Assembly (NCBI GenBank): GCA_947374865.1
Contig: CANCDR010000004.1
Location: 119,939-183,938 of the forward strand
From: Oxalobacteraceae bacterium
GTDB taxonomy: Bacteria; Pseudomonadota; Gammaproteobacteria; Burkholderiales; Burkholderiaceae_D
Length of the DNA: 64,000 nucleotides
Reading direction: 5' to 3'
Part shown: one piece after another, positions 1-8,347 of the stretch
How positions within the stretch are numbered: the first letter of the stretch is position 1
How the letters are laid out: each line of letters opens with the position of its first letter
Notes under the pieces: model-generated
The model's input: only the letters and a program-made list of their open reading frames with translations
What the model was told of the DNA's origin: nothing
Databases searched by the model: none
Translations under genes and position numbers: made by a program

Positions 1-1047
1 GTTGGCAAAAATCGGCATCAGCTTGTAATGGAAATCGCTGATGCGGCCATTCTTTACATCGAAATCCAGCACGCCGAGGAACTTACCGTTGGAACCAGCG
101 TTCGTGACCAGCGTTTTTCCTGCCGCGTTGGCGACGATGACCGGCGCCGGCACGCCGTCGTGGGTATGACCGCCGAGAATGGCATCGATGCCGGTCACGC
201 GTGCGGCCATTTTCAGATCAACGTCCATGCCATTGTGCGATAACAGCACCACGACCTGCGCCCCTTTGGCGCGCGCGGCATCCACAGTGGCCTGCATGGT
301 CTGTTCCTGAATACCGAAGGTCCAATCGGCCACCAGATGGCGTGGATTAGCGATTGGGGTATAGGGAAATGCCTGGCCGATAATAGCCACGGCAACGCCA
401 TTCATCTGCCGCAATGTGAAGGGTTCGAATACCGGATCGCCGAAGTCGGCGGTGGTGATATTTTGTGCCAGGAACTGGATGCGGTCTTTGAAGTCATGCT
501 CGACGATCTGCTTGACGCGTTCAGCGCCGAGCGTGAACTCCCAGTGGCCGGTCATGATATCGACGCCAAGTAGTTTGGCTGCCTCGACCATATCTTGCCC
601 GCGCGTCCAGAGGGCGGTCGCCGAACCTTGCCAGGTATCGCCGCCATCAAGCAGTAGCGCATTGGGCCGCCCGGCTTTGAGACGCTGAATCAGCGTAGCC
701 AAATGCGCGAAGCCGCCGACCTTGCCAAAAGTATTGGCCGCAGCAGCAAAATCAAGATGCGTGAAAGCGTGCGCCTGCGCAGAATGGGGAGCGATGCCAA
801 ACTGCCGTAGTAAGGCATCGCCGACCAAATGCGGCGCCTTGCCAGCCAGCGCACCGATGCCTAAATTGACATTCGGTTCGCGAAAATAAATCGGCTTGAG
901 TTGCGCATGACAGTCGGTAAAGTGCAGCAAATGCACATTACCAAAACGCGGCAGGTCGTACCAGTCACCCGCCTGGACCAGACTGGGCAAGGCCATGCCC
1001 CCCGCGCTGGCCACGGCCAGCATTTGCAAGAATTCACGTCGTTGCAT
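1..1047 (-). CDS. soxB: SoxB, sulfur-oxidation hydrolase (partial, C-terminus off the left edge)
   Basis: SoxB is the periplasmic dimanganese hydrolase of the Sox multienzyme complex; it releases sulfate from the S-sulfonated cysteine arm of SoxY. Visible here are 349 codons of a protein normally near 565 residues. It starts with a Tat-type signal (MQRREFLQM), followed by the metallophosphoesterase-type motifs FTDCHAQ, LLLDGGDTWQGSATALW, TGHWEFT and GGHTHDGVP that characterise SoxB among 5'-nucleotidase relatives. The ATG at 1047 is chosen because it opens the twin-arginine signal. The gene is last in the visible sox operon, 44 bases downstream of soxX. The reading frame runs open to base 1, so it is cut by the window and not broken. 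Confidence 0.95.
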   Translation of the reverse strand, partial: MQRREFLQMLAVASAGGMALPSLVQAGDWYDLPRFGNVHLLHFTDCHAQLKPIYFREPNVNLGIGALAGKAPHLVGDALLRQFGIAPHSAQAHAFTHLDFAAAANTFGKVGGFAHLATLIQRLKAGRPNALLLDGGDTWQGSATALWTRGQDMVEAAKLLGVDIMTGHWEFTLGAERVKQIVEHDFKDRIQFLAQNITTADFGDPVFEPFTLRQMNGVAVAIIGQAFPYTPIANPRHLVADWTFGIQEQTMQATVDAARAKGAQVVVLLSHNGMDVDLKMAARVTGIDAILGGHTHDGVPAPVIVANAAGKTLVTNAGSNGKFLGVLDFDVKNGRISDFHYKLMPIFAN

Positions 1048-1091
1048 GCCGGCCTAAAGTAGCTGAAATGTTAAAAGCGCCTGAACCCTCA

Positions 1092-1721
1092 TTACTGATT
1101 AACCGGTGAAGCAGGGTCAAGCAGTAGCCCGACCAGATCAGCAATTTGCTCAGATGAGAGAATTTTTGCATGGCCAAAACGTGGCATGTTCGAGCACAGG
1201 TTATAGGCTTCGGCGTTGAAAATTTTATTGTAGGTGTAGTCGACGATTTCCTTGCTCTGACCGCGCAGCTTGCCATACTGGTACAGCGAGGGGCCCAGAT
1301 TACCGTAGGAGATTTCCTGTGGCGTCATCTGATGGCAGGCGTAACAGTTACCACCCTTGGGTCCGTCCGCCGCATCAGAAAACTGCAAACCACGACCTTC
1401 CTGGGCGAGTTTTTCGCCGGCCTTCCAGTCGCCTATTAATTTTCCAGAAGCCGGTCTTTGCACGGCGGCCAGCTGCGCGGCACGAATACGCTCAGCTTTT
1501 TCTGGTGCGATGTTTTTACCGGCATCGACCGTGCATTCGCGCTGCACCTCGTCTTGATTCAAACGATCGATGGAAGCCATGCCCTTGCTGGCAAACGAAG
1601 CACGCATGACCTCAATGGCCTTGGCGGCGGCTTCCTTGTCGCTGATGGTCGTTGCGCAGCCGATCAAGCCTGCGGTGATCAGAACAGCGCTCAGGCCGAT
1701 GACGATTTTTCGATTCATCAT
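1092..1721 (-). CDS. soxX: SoxX, c-type cytochrome subunit of SoxAX
   Basis: SoxX is the monohaem partner of SoxA; together they oxidatively couple thiosulfate to the SoxY cysteine. The protein has 209 residues, with one haem site CYACH and a downstream NMPRFGH segment that supplies the likely methionine ligand. I chose the MMNRK start at 1721, preceded by AAGAGA six bases upstream; the frame is open further upstream but that extension overlaps soxA. The N-terminus ends in LIGC, a lipobox, so this SoxX looks like a lipoprotein and not a free periplasmic cytochrome. About 75 residues precede the cytochrome core, making it a long-form SoxX. It lies 35 bases after soxA. Confidence 0.93.
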   Translation of the reverse strand: MMNRKIVIGLSAVLITAGLIGCATTISDKEAAAKAIEVMRASFASKGMASIDRLNQDEVQRECTVDAGKNIAPEKAERIRAAQLAAVQRPASGKLIGDWKAGEKLAQEGRGLQFSDAADGPKGGNCYACHQMTPQEISYGNLGPSLYQYGKLRGQSKEIVDYTYNKIFNAEAYNLCSNMPRFGHAKILSSEQIADLVGLLLDPASPVNQ

Positions 1722-1756
1722 ATGTATTCTCTTGGTCGTATTCAGTGGAAAGTCGA

Positions 1757-2581
1757 TTAACGCTTCATGGCCGGCGCGGCAAAGGTGCCGCCTTCCGCAT
1801 TTTTTGCCAGGTACATGGTCAGCGCCGTGATAGCCTCCGAGGTGTACTGCGCTTCGGGAAAACGCTGTTGACGAAAGCAATCCCACAGCCGGTGCTGCAT
1901 GGTGCGCACTTCACCTTGCGAGACACGATATGCAGGCCAGGTCGCAAAGGCTGCCTGGGCATCTTTGGCATCCAGCAAATTGGGTAAATTCTGCAGACGG
2001 ATACGCTGCGCAGGTGCGCCATGGCAGGTGACGCAGCCAAAATCATGCGGCCCAGCGCGATAAAAGAAAATCTGTTTGCCGATTGCGTAGGCTTCTTTTT
2101 CCAGAGGATGATTTTGTGGCGGATCGATCTTCATGCCCTTGGATTTTGCGGCGATAAACGCGACCAAGGCCTGCATATTGGAATTGGCACCGAAAGGATT
2201 TTTCTTGGCGTCGGCTTCGCTCATTCCCTGCAGCGTTGTCATACACGTCACCAGACGCGATTCGAGATCCTGCACTTTATTCGTATCCGCAAAATAACGC
2301 GGTAACTTCACGTAGGCGCCAGCGACTTTTCCCGGCCCTTGGCCCAGATCACACTGTGCCAGCGAGACCATCTTGGGTCCGCCCGGCTTGCGCCACAAAT
2401 CTTCCCCCTTGTCTTCGGCCAGATCGGCTGGATTATCGTCGGCCAGCATCTGTCGGTAACGGGCGATTTCATCCGTAGTCGATGTTGCCTGCGCAAAGGC
2501 GAGCGTCGGCGACAAAACGCTCATACCGATGACGGCAGCGAAGGCGGTAACACTACAGGCGATAGAAATACGTTTATGCAT
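1757..2581 (-). CDS. soxA: SoxA, cytochrome subunit of SoxAX with the catalytic cysteine
   Basis: SoxA carries the active-site haem of SoxAX, where thiosulfate is joined to SoxY. The 274-residue protein has a Sec signal ending near AFAQA. A single CxxCH (CVTCH, residues 183-187) is present. Cys77 and Cys113 occupy the region that holds a second haem in dihaem SoxA, so this is the monohaem type, the cysteines probably forming a disulfide. Cys235 in LWDCFRQQR is the expected distal haem ligand that becomes persulfurated. The ATG at 2581 follows AAAGAGGA at good spacing; an in-frame start seven codons upstream lacks this. It is followed by soxX. Confidence 0.95.
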   Translation of the reverse strand: MHKRISIACSVTAFAAVIGMSVLSPTLAFAQATSTTDEIARYRQMLADDNPADLAEDKGEDLWRKPGGPKMVSLAQCDLGQGPGKVAGAYVKLPRYFADTNKVQDLESRLVTCMTTLQGMSEADAKKNPFGANSNMQALVAFIAAKSKGMKIDPPQNHPLEKEAYAIGKQIFFYRAGPHDFGCVTCHGAPAQRIRLQNLPNLLDAKDAQAAFATWPAYRVSQGEVRTMQHRLWDCFRQQRFPEAQYTSEAITALTMYLAKNAEGGTFAAPAMKR

Positions 2582-2634
2582 GTTGGTCCTCTTTGGGTTC
2601 AATCCTTGCTTGGTCGGATTGCGGCATCTTAATC

Positions 2635-3090
2635 TTATGGATGTAAATACGCATAGCCCTCACGCGCCTGGAGACGCGCTACTTCCGCCACGCCGGAGGG
2701 AACAATTTTTGCATCCATTGAAACTTTGTTGGCCGGGATATTGCGCGCCGTGAGCGTGTTATTACAGACCTTGAATTCCACCCCGCGTCCTGCCAAAGCG
2801 GCAACTGGCGCATCGTAGCTCTGGCCATTACGGTCCTGCGCGCCGTCGAGTAAAAATTTGATGCCATCACCATGCGTGACGACGATAATTTTTGCGCTCG
2901 GATCGGCCTGCAAATGATTACGAATATTGGCCAAGGCGCGCGAGGACTGGTCATTGCCTTCGGAGAGGTGATACACCACCTTGACGACCGGGTCCTTGGC
3001 CAGATCAGCGGCCTGCACACCAGTACATGTCACGGCCAAGCCAAACAGCATGGCTAGCTGCAAAAATAAACCTCGTATGGGCTTATCCAT
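2635..3090 (-). CDS. Exported DsrE-family protein in the sox operon
   Basis: A 151-residue protein with a signal peptide (cleavage near VQAAD) followed by a DsrE/DsrF-like fold: KVVYHLSEG, then an Asn/Arg-rich helix, KIIVVTHGDGIKFLL, and a conserved cysteine in VEFKVCNNTL. DsrE-family proteins bind or transfer sulfur through such cysteines, mostly in the cytoplasm; exported forms occur in some sox clusters. It sits between soxZ (5 bases) and soxA, so a role in periplasmic sulfur handling is likely but inferred. No Sox subunit letter is firmly attached to it. Confidence 0.8.
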   Translation of the reverse strand: MDKPIRGLFLQLAMLFGLAVTCTGVQAADLAKDPVVKVVYHLSEGNDQSSRALANIRNHLQADPSAKIIVVTHGDGIKFLLDGAQDRNGQSYDAPVAALAGRGVEFKVCNNTLTARNIPANKVSMDAKIVPSGVAEVARLQAREGYAYLHP

Positions 3091-3095
3091 GATGC

Positions 3096-3407
3096 TTATG
3101 ACACCGTCGCTTCGTCGCTGCGCTTGTCACCGGTATTGTCGACCCAGGTCACGTTGACTTTGTCTCCCTTGACTGCGCCCTTAAATTTAAACGACAGGAA
3201 GGGATCTTTCGAGATCGACGGGCCAAACTGGGCCTGCATTACTTCGCGCACTTTGTGCCGCACCGTGACACTTTGGATAAAATGCGCCGGCACCGTCTTG
3301 CCCGCGGCATCTTTGCGCAGACCAGTTTCCATATCGTGCTTCATGAGGATTTTCACTTCTGTTACGCCTGCATTTTCAATCGCGCGAACGCGCATGGGAT
3401 CAGCCAT
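3096..3407 (-). CDS. soxZ: SoxZ, thiosulfate carrier subunit
   Basis: SoxZ pairs with SoxY to form the carrier that moves the sulfur substrate between Sox enzymes. The 103-residue protein matches the usual length, has no signal peptide and travels to the periplasm with SoxY. Motifs include MRVRA at the start, KILMKHDMETG, HFIQSV and FLSFKFKG, all typical of the immunoglobulin-like SoxZ fold. It is 55 bases after soxY in the same operon. Confidence 0.95.
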   Translation of the reverse strand: MADPMRVRAIENAGVTEVKILMKHDMETGLRKDAAGKTVPAHFIQSVTVRHKVREVMQAQFGPSISKDPFLSFKFKGAVKGDKVNVTWVDNTGDKRSDEATVS

Positions 3408-3462
3408 GATCTTGCCTCTTATTTGTAGAGATATTCGTTAGGATAAAAATAGTACCGCGTCA

Positions 3463-3930
3463 TTAACCGCCGCAGCCACCAAGGGTCACCTTGATTTCCT
3501 TGGTCGCGATGAGCCATTTTCCATCTGCCTTGACCAGCGCATGCACGTTCGAGGTCTGGCCCATTTTGACGCGCGTGGCGACCGTCGCTTCGGTTCCGGC
3601 GGGAAGCATGAAATTGGCCGACAGGGTATTTGGATTTTTTTCTACCAGGATGGCGATTTGCTGTACGTTGCCCAGCGACGTTGTTACCCCGACTGGCACC
3701 ACGGCGCCGTTTTCAGCAATGTCCGGCGCGACGAGCGTAATCTCTTTAGACAGTGCGGGCATACTGCCGCCCATAGCCTTGACGACCTCGGCGAGCGACT
3801 TGGCGTCGAAGGCACCTTTGTTCCAGTCTTGCGCCTGAGCGAATACATCGGACGGCTTGAACAGACCGGCGGCCAGCGCCAGACTGACTACGGTGGAGAT
3901 GCGCAGGGCATCACGGCGTTGCTGATTCAT
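3463..3930 (-). CDS. soxY: SoxY, sulfur carrier with C-terminal cysteine arm
   Basis: SoxY is the central carrier of the Sox pathway; intermediates stay covalently attached to its C-terminal cysteine. The 155-residue protein ends in GGCGG, the diagnostic swinging arm, with Cys153 as the attachment site. The N-terminus (MNQQRRDALRIST...) is a Tat-type signal, consistent with export of a folded SoxYZ pair. It precedes soxZ. A 127-base gap separates it from soxD upstream, enough for an internal promoter, though none was clear. Confidence 0.96.
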   Translation of the reverse strand: MNQQRRDALRISTVVSLALAAGLFKPSDVFAQAQDWNKGAFDAKSLAEVVKAMGGSMPALSKEITLVAPDIAENGAVVPVGVTTSLGNVQQIAILVEKNPNTLSANFMLPAGTEATVATRVKMGQTSNVHALVKADGKWLIATKEIKVTLGGCGG

Positions 3931-4057
3931 CTTGCTGCTCCTTATTCATGCAAAAACGATAACCCGCGTTTGATAATCTAAACAATCATACACAATTACC
4001 GACCCAAGCTGCTTGCTTCTTCTCTGGCACACATTCTCTCGCTACTTGAGGATGTGT

Positions 4058-5170
4058 TTATTTATTCTCTAATTTGTCGGCGCCGGTCAAAATCCAGCGG
4101 GCGATCATCGTCAGTTCAGCTGCCGATAAATGCGCCTGTGCCGGCATGGGGATCGTTCCCCAATTACCTGCACCACCATTTTTTATGCTGGCTTGTAAAA
4201 GGCTAATCGACCTCGCCTGCGCATCAGACGACGTATCAGACCTGACCAAATATTTGCTACGCACGGCAGTCCAGGAGGGGCCGACCAGCGCCCTATTTTC
4301 AGCATGACAGGCAACACAGCCATGCTTCTTGATCAACTCGGCAGGCTTGGCAGACGCTTCGGTAGTGCGCATCACCGATACTGAGGCCATGCTCGCTGTG
4401 GACATCGCCAGCGGCGCTGGCAGCAACGTATTCGCCCCACGCACCGGACCGACCAGGCGATTCTGCTCAGCGTTATTGCCATGCGCATTACGCGCATAGT
4501 CGGGTAAAAAAGAGAGGATTTTTTCTGCCTTGCCGCACGCGCTCATGCATGCCGTGTTCTGCACATCAGGCTTACCCTTGACAGTACGCATACCGTGCGC
4601 AGTCGTCATGCCATACCGGTTTGGCAGTCGCTGCTGTACTTGGACGATGTTACGTTCTGACAGTTGGAAGTCATCCGGCAGTACTTCGGCCATATTCAAA
4701 ATATAGGCCGTCACGGCATAGACCTCATCAGTCGTGAGCGACTTGGGGGCATTCCATGGCATGGCACGATTGATATAGTCCCACAGTGTCGACAGTGTGG
4801 AGAGCTTCATCATGGTAGTGCGTTGAGGCTGCGCGTCATTGGCCAGCGTGGCGACATGACCGGATTGGATATCCGCGGCAGTCGTGCCGCCGATCATGGG
4901 GGTAAATACCTCGTTCGATTCACCGAAGGTGCCATGGCAGCTGGCGCACCGGCTGTCCCAAACCACCATACCCTGTGCGACGGTGCCTGCGCCTTTGGGC
5001 AAGCCTTTAAAATCAGGACGCACATCGATATCCCAGGCAGCGACTTCTCGGGCGGTCGCCGGACGACCAATGCCGGGATACGTTTCACCTGCCAGCGCCG
5101 GGAAGGCCAGGGCGAAAACAGCTATCGTCGTCAGCAGATTTCCGACGTATCGATCATTCAAGGTGAACAT
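4058..5170 (-). CDS. soxD: SoxD, dihaem cytochrome c of sulfur dehydrogenase
   Basis: SoxD receives electrons from the molybdenum subunit SoxC as sulfane sulfur on SoxY is oxidised by six electrons. The 370-residue protein has a signal peptide ending near PALAG and two haem motifs: CASCH at residues 75-79 and CVACH in the C-terminal third. I place the start at ATG 5170, with GGAGAG upstream. This overlaps the soxC stop by 17 bases, consistent with translational coupling; an in-frame start 15 codons further up lies deeper in soxC. Presence of SoxCD predicts complete thiosulfate oxidation without sulfur globules. Confidence 0.92.
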   Translation of the reverse strand: MFTLNDRYVGNLLTTIAVFALAFPALAGETYPGIGRPATAREVAAWDIDVRPDFKGLPKGAGTVAQGMVVWDSRCASCHGTFGESNEVFTPMIGGTTAADIQSGHVATLANDAQPQRTTMMKLSTLSTLWDYINRAMPWNAPKSLTTDEVYAVTAYILNMAEVLPDDFQLSERNIVQVQQRLPNRYGMTTAHGMRTVKGKPDVQNTACMSACGKAEKILSFLPDYARNAHGNNAEQNRLVGPVRGANTLLPAPLAMSTASMASVSVMRTTEASAKPAELIKKHGCVACHAENRALVGPSWTAVRSKYLVRSDTSSDAQARSISLLQASIKNGGAGNWGTIPMPAQAHLSAAELTMIARWILTGADKLENK

Positions 5171-6512
5171 TACGCAGCTCTCCGTTAATGCCGACCTGCC
5201 ACGACTGAATGGCATTATTATGATAAATCGATTTCGCTCCCCGCACCGCCCGCAGCTGGTTCAGGCGCGGCTGAACGGCACCGCTGTCATCGATAGCGCG
5301 TGACTGCAAGATGGCCGGCTTGCCATCCCAGGTCCAGGGAAAATTAAAGCGCGTCAGGCATTTTGACAGCACCGGCGATTCCAGTCGCGCAGTGCGCCAG
5401 TTTCGCCCGCCATCGACCGACACATCAACGCGGCGGATCTTGCCACGTCCCGACCATGCCAGGCCGCTGATGTTAAAGAAACCTTGTCCAACCAGCGTTT
5501 GTCCGCCGGACGGTGTCGTGATCACGGATTTACATTCCTGGATCGAAGTGTACTGTCGCTGCTGACCATCCGGCATCAAATCGACGTAATGCAGGGTTTC
5601 ATCCTTGGTCGCGTAAGGCTGGTCGCCCACTTCAATACGGCGCAGCCACTTCACCCACGATACACCCTGCACACCCGGCACTACCAGGCGCAACGGATAG
5701 CCGTTTTCGGGACGTAGCATTTCGCCATTCATCCCGTAGGCGACCAGTACATCGTCAAGCGCAATGTCGATCGGGATGGTGCGCGTCATGCCGGAGCCAT
5801 CGGCACCTTCGGCGAGAATAAATTTGCCGTTCTTTTTATCGTAGCCACAGTGTTCCAGCAACAGCGACAAAGGCACGCCGGTGAACTCACAACAAGACAT
5901 CATGCCATGCGTGTACTGCACGGTAGGTACGGCGACGTTGCCCCATTCCATACCGGTATTGGCACCGCATTCAATAAAATGCATGCGCGATACTGAAGGC
6001 AGTCGCATCAGATCATCCATGCTGAATACCCGCGCTTGCTTGACCAGCCCGTTAATCATCAGCCGGTGCTGTGACGGATCAATGTCGACCCAACCCTGAT
6101 GGTGACGTTCGAAGTGCAGACCATTGGCCGTGATGATGCCGAACATACCCTGCAGCGGCGAAAACGAAACTGATGCAGCACCCACGCGCGTTAGGCCCGG
6201 ACTTTCACGGCGTTGTAAATTGGCTTCGTAACGCGAAGGCTGTCCATAGGGACTGGAGGCGACCGGATTACCGAGTGAGGTGGAATGCGGTGGTAAATTC
6301 AAGATGGCGGGGTCGCCTTCTGCAGACTGGTCGATAGCCTGGCTGTGCGCCCGACCGGCCAGCATTACCGTTCCAGCGGCCAGAAAACTCTGACGCAGAA
6401 ACGTGCGCCGTTGCGCGTCAAGTCCATGCTTGGTGATGTCGTCGAGCAGCGAAGGTGCAATGAAATTTTCTGGCGCCGGGTGTAATTGTCCTGGCTGATG
6501 AAGTTCGCGCAT
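5154..6512 (-). CDS. soxC: SoxC, molybdopterin subunit of sulfur dehydrogenase
   Basis: SoxC belongs to the sulfite oxidase family and with SoxD oxidises the outer sulfur on SoxY-cysteine-persulfide. The 452-residue protein has a twin-arginine signal (RRTFLRQSF, residues 35-43). The molybdenum-cofactor domain includes FIECGANTG with Cys182 as the molybdenum ligand, and a C-terminal dimerisation domain includes VDVSVDGGRNW. It is the first gene of the soxCDYZ-dsrE-AXB run and has a 147-base upstream gap rich in short dyads. Confidence 0.94.
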   Translation of the reverse strand: MRELHQPGQLHPAPENFIAPSLLDDITKHGLDAQRRTFLRQSFLAAGTVMLAGRAHSQAIDQSAEGDPAILNLPPHSTSLGNPVASSPYGQPSRYEANLQRRESPGLTRVGAASVSFSPLQGMFGIITANGLHFERHHQGWVDIDPSQHRLMINGLVKQARVFSMDDLMRLPSVSRMHFIECGANTGMEWGNVAVPTVQYTHGMMSCCEFTGVPLSLLLEHCGYDKKNGKFILAEGADGSGMTRTIPIDIALDDVLVAYGMNGEMLRPENGYPLRLVVPGVQGVSWVKWLRRIEVGDQPYATKDETLHYVDLMPDGQQRQYTSIQECKSVITTPSGGQTLVGQGFFNISGLAWSGRGKIRRVDVSVDGGRNWRTARLESPVLSKCLTRFNFPWTWDGKPAILQSRAIDDSGAVQPRLNQLRAVRGAKSIYHNNAIQSWQVGINGELRNVHLE

Positions 6513-6584
6513 AGGGTCAATTTTATTATTTTACGTTTAAGGACATTACTCGCATCGACAAAAAAGAACAAGACGATTCGACGA

Positions 6585-6623
6585 GCAATACATTGCGCCC
6601 GCAATATCTACGCATTGCATTGC
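6585..6623. promoter_or_regulatory. Cluster of ATTGC/GCAAT pentamers upstream of soxC
   Basis: In 39 bases the pentamer ATTGC or its complement occurs five times: 6585-6589, 6592-6596, 6601-6605, 6614-6618 and 6619-6623. The central pair is the perfect 14-base palindrome ATTGCGCCCGCAAT (6592-6605). The cluster sits 73-111 bases upstream of the soxC start, between soxF and soxC. It looks like an operator array, but no regulator gene is nearby and the site differs from the SoxR motif I know. Confidence 0.4.
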
Positions 6624-6659
6624 AACATAGCGCTTACATAAACTGTTGATGCAAGCCGA

Positions 6660-7940
6660 TTACAATAAAGTATCCGCCCAAATATGCCGCGCCCATTCCC
6701 AGCCATACCGGCCCTCAAGCGCATTCGCAGTCGGCGACAGCCCCCCTGCGCCCGGCACCGGCAACATGGTCTTGTGCTCTGCCTCATACGCATGCACCGA
6801 GGCGACGTGCATGGCATCGACATCCGACACATAGCTATAGCAGGCATTGGCTGCCAGGGGATGACGATTCGGTAGCCGGTCATTGAAGGTATCAATGATC
6901 GCCGCCGCACAAATTTTTGCCTGCTGATTGGCCATGTGTGCCGACTTGGGCATTTGCGAGGCGACCTGAATGGCGTCACCCAAAACGTGGATATGTTTAT
7001 ACCGGCTGGATTCGTAACTGAGGAAATCGACTTCACACCAGCGCTGATTGATATTCGCCAGACCAGTGCGCGTGGCGATCAGTCCGGCACGCTGCGGTGG
7101 GATGACATTGAGTACATCAGCCTGCACCTGATCACCAAATTCCGAGATGGCGGTGCGCCGCTGCACATCCACATCGGCCGTCACAAAACCAGGCCGGTAT
7201 TCGAGCATGCCGGCATAACGTTCGGCCCAGGCACGCTTGAACAGCGCGCCTTTGGATTGCACATCTTCGTTCGCATCCAGGATGAGGACGCGGGAATTTT
7301 TTTTGTGCTGACTAAAATAAAACGCCACCTGACAGGCCCGCTCATAAGGCGCGGGCGGACAGCGAAAAGGTGCTAGGGGAATCGTGATGGCATACATACC
7401 ACCGTCGGGCATGGCCTCGAGTTGACGACGCAGTGCCAGCGTCTGCGGGCCGGCTTTCCAGGCGTGCAAAATACTGTCCTGTGCGCCGGGGGCCTGCATG
7501 CCGGGCAGTTCATCCCAGATGAAATCAATGCCGGGCGATACCACCAGCCTGTCATAGGCAAAGCTGGTGCCGCTGGCCAGCCGCACGATGCGTTTGATGG
7601 GATCGATTTCCTGCGCCAGATCGCGTACCACGTTCACACCATATTTTTTGGCCAGAGCACTATAGGGCGTGGTGATATCGGCCATCTGCCGCACCCCGCT
7701 CAAGACCAGGTTCGACATCGGGCAGGATACCAAGGCCTCATTGGGCTCGATGAGGGTTACATCGAGTGCGCCATCACTCCATTGACGCAGATATTTCGCC
7801 GCCGTTGCACCGCCAAATCCGCCGCCGATCACCAGTACCCGCGCCCGCGCACCGACGTAGCTCGCTGCTCGCAGCGTGGCGGGTGCCGCTGCTGCCAGCG
7901 CCGTCGCGCCTGCCGTGCGGAGAAAGGATCGACGTTGCAT
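6660..7940 (-). CDS. soxF: SoxF / flavocytochrome c sulfide dehydrogenase flavoprotein
   Basis: This FAD subunit oxidises sulfide and passes electrons to a cytochrome partner. The 426-residue protein has a Tat signal (MQRRSFLRTAG), then a Rossmann motif VLVIGGGFGGATAAKYL, a VSCPMSN segment and FRCPPAPYERACQ, which carry the conserved cysteines of this family. The C-terminal part (SPTANALEGRYGWEW...) matches the FCSD C-terminal region. It is 10 bases after the small cytochrome gene soxE, which is the expected partner. FccB is an alternative name; the sox setting favours SoxF. Confidence 0.9.
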   Translation of the reverse strand: MQRRSFLRTAGATALAAAAPATLRAASYVGARARVLVIGGGFGGATAAKYLRQWSDGALDVTLIEPNEALVSCPMSNLVLSGVRQMADITTPYSALAKKYGVNVVRDLAQEIDPIKRIVRLASGTSFAYDRLVVSPGIDFIWDELPGMQAPGAQDSILHAWKAGPQTLALRRQLEAMPDGGMYAITIPLAPFRCPPAPYERACQVAFYFSQHKKNSRVLILDANEDVQSKGALFKRAWAERYAGMLEYRPGFVTADVDVQRRTAISEFGDQVQADVLNVIPPQRAGLIATRTGLANINQRWCEVDFLSYESSRYKHIHVLGDAIQVASQMPKSAHMANQQAKICAAAIIDTFNDRLPNRHPLAANACYSYVSDVDAMHVASVHAYEAEHKTMLPVPGAGGLSPTANALEGRYGWEWARHIWADTLL

Positions 7941-7950
7941 GCTGCACCTG

Positions 7951-8310
7951 TTATTTTTTTGCCGGGGACGGCAGGGAAGAAAAATAGTCAGCGATCATCA
8001 GCAGCTCGTCTTCGCTATAGCCTTTGACCAGCTGATGCATTACCGTCGCCGATCCCTTGTTAGGCATGCGGCGATACGCCTGCAGTTTGTCGAGTATGGT
8101 TTGTTTGGGCCAGCCGGACAGATCGCCGAAAGCCTTGTCGGCCACTGGACTGGTAGCGTCAGCAAGAAAAGCGTGACAGTTCACACAGGTCGCCGCCAGG
8201 CGCATGCCAGCGATATTGGCTTGTGCCGCGCTGGCAGGCATGGCCGACATGACCGACATAACCCATAGGCAGCCAAGAAGCAGCATGATGTGTTGGTTGC
8301 GCTTGTTCAC
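7951..8310 (-). CDS. soxE: SoxE-type small cytochrome c, partner of SoxF
   Basis: A 119-residue protein with a signal peptide (cleavage near ASAAQ), a single haem site CVNCH, and the C-terminal helix LLMIADYFSSLP of small class I cytochromes c. Position directly before soxF identifies it as the electron acceptor of the flavoprotein (SoxE or FccA type). FccA proteins can be dihaem; this one is clearly monohaem. It starts 37 bases after the dolP-like gene, so read-through from the diaA-dolP unit into sox is possible. Confidence 0.85.
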   Translation of the reverse strand: MNKRNQHIMLLLGCLWVMSVMSAMPASAAQANIAGMRLAATCVNCHAFLADATSPVADKAFGDLSGWPKQTILDKLQAYRRMPNKGSATVMHQLVKGYSEDELLMIADYFSSLPSPAKK

Positions 8311-8347
8311 AGCATTGGCCCTTCCTGTCCCTATCCTGCGCTCAAGT

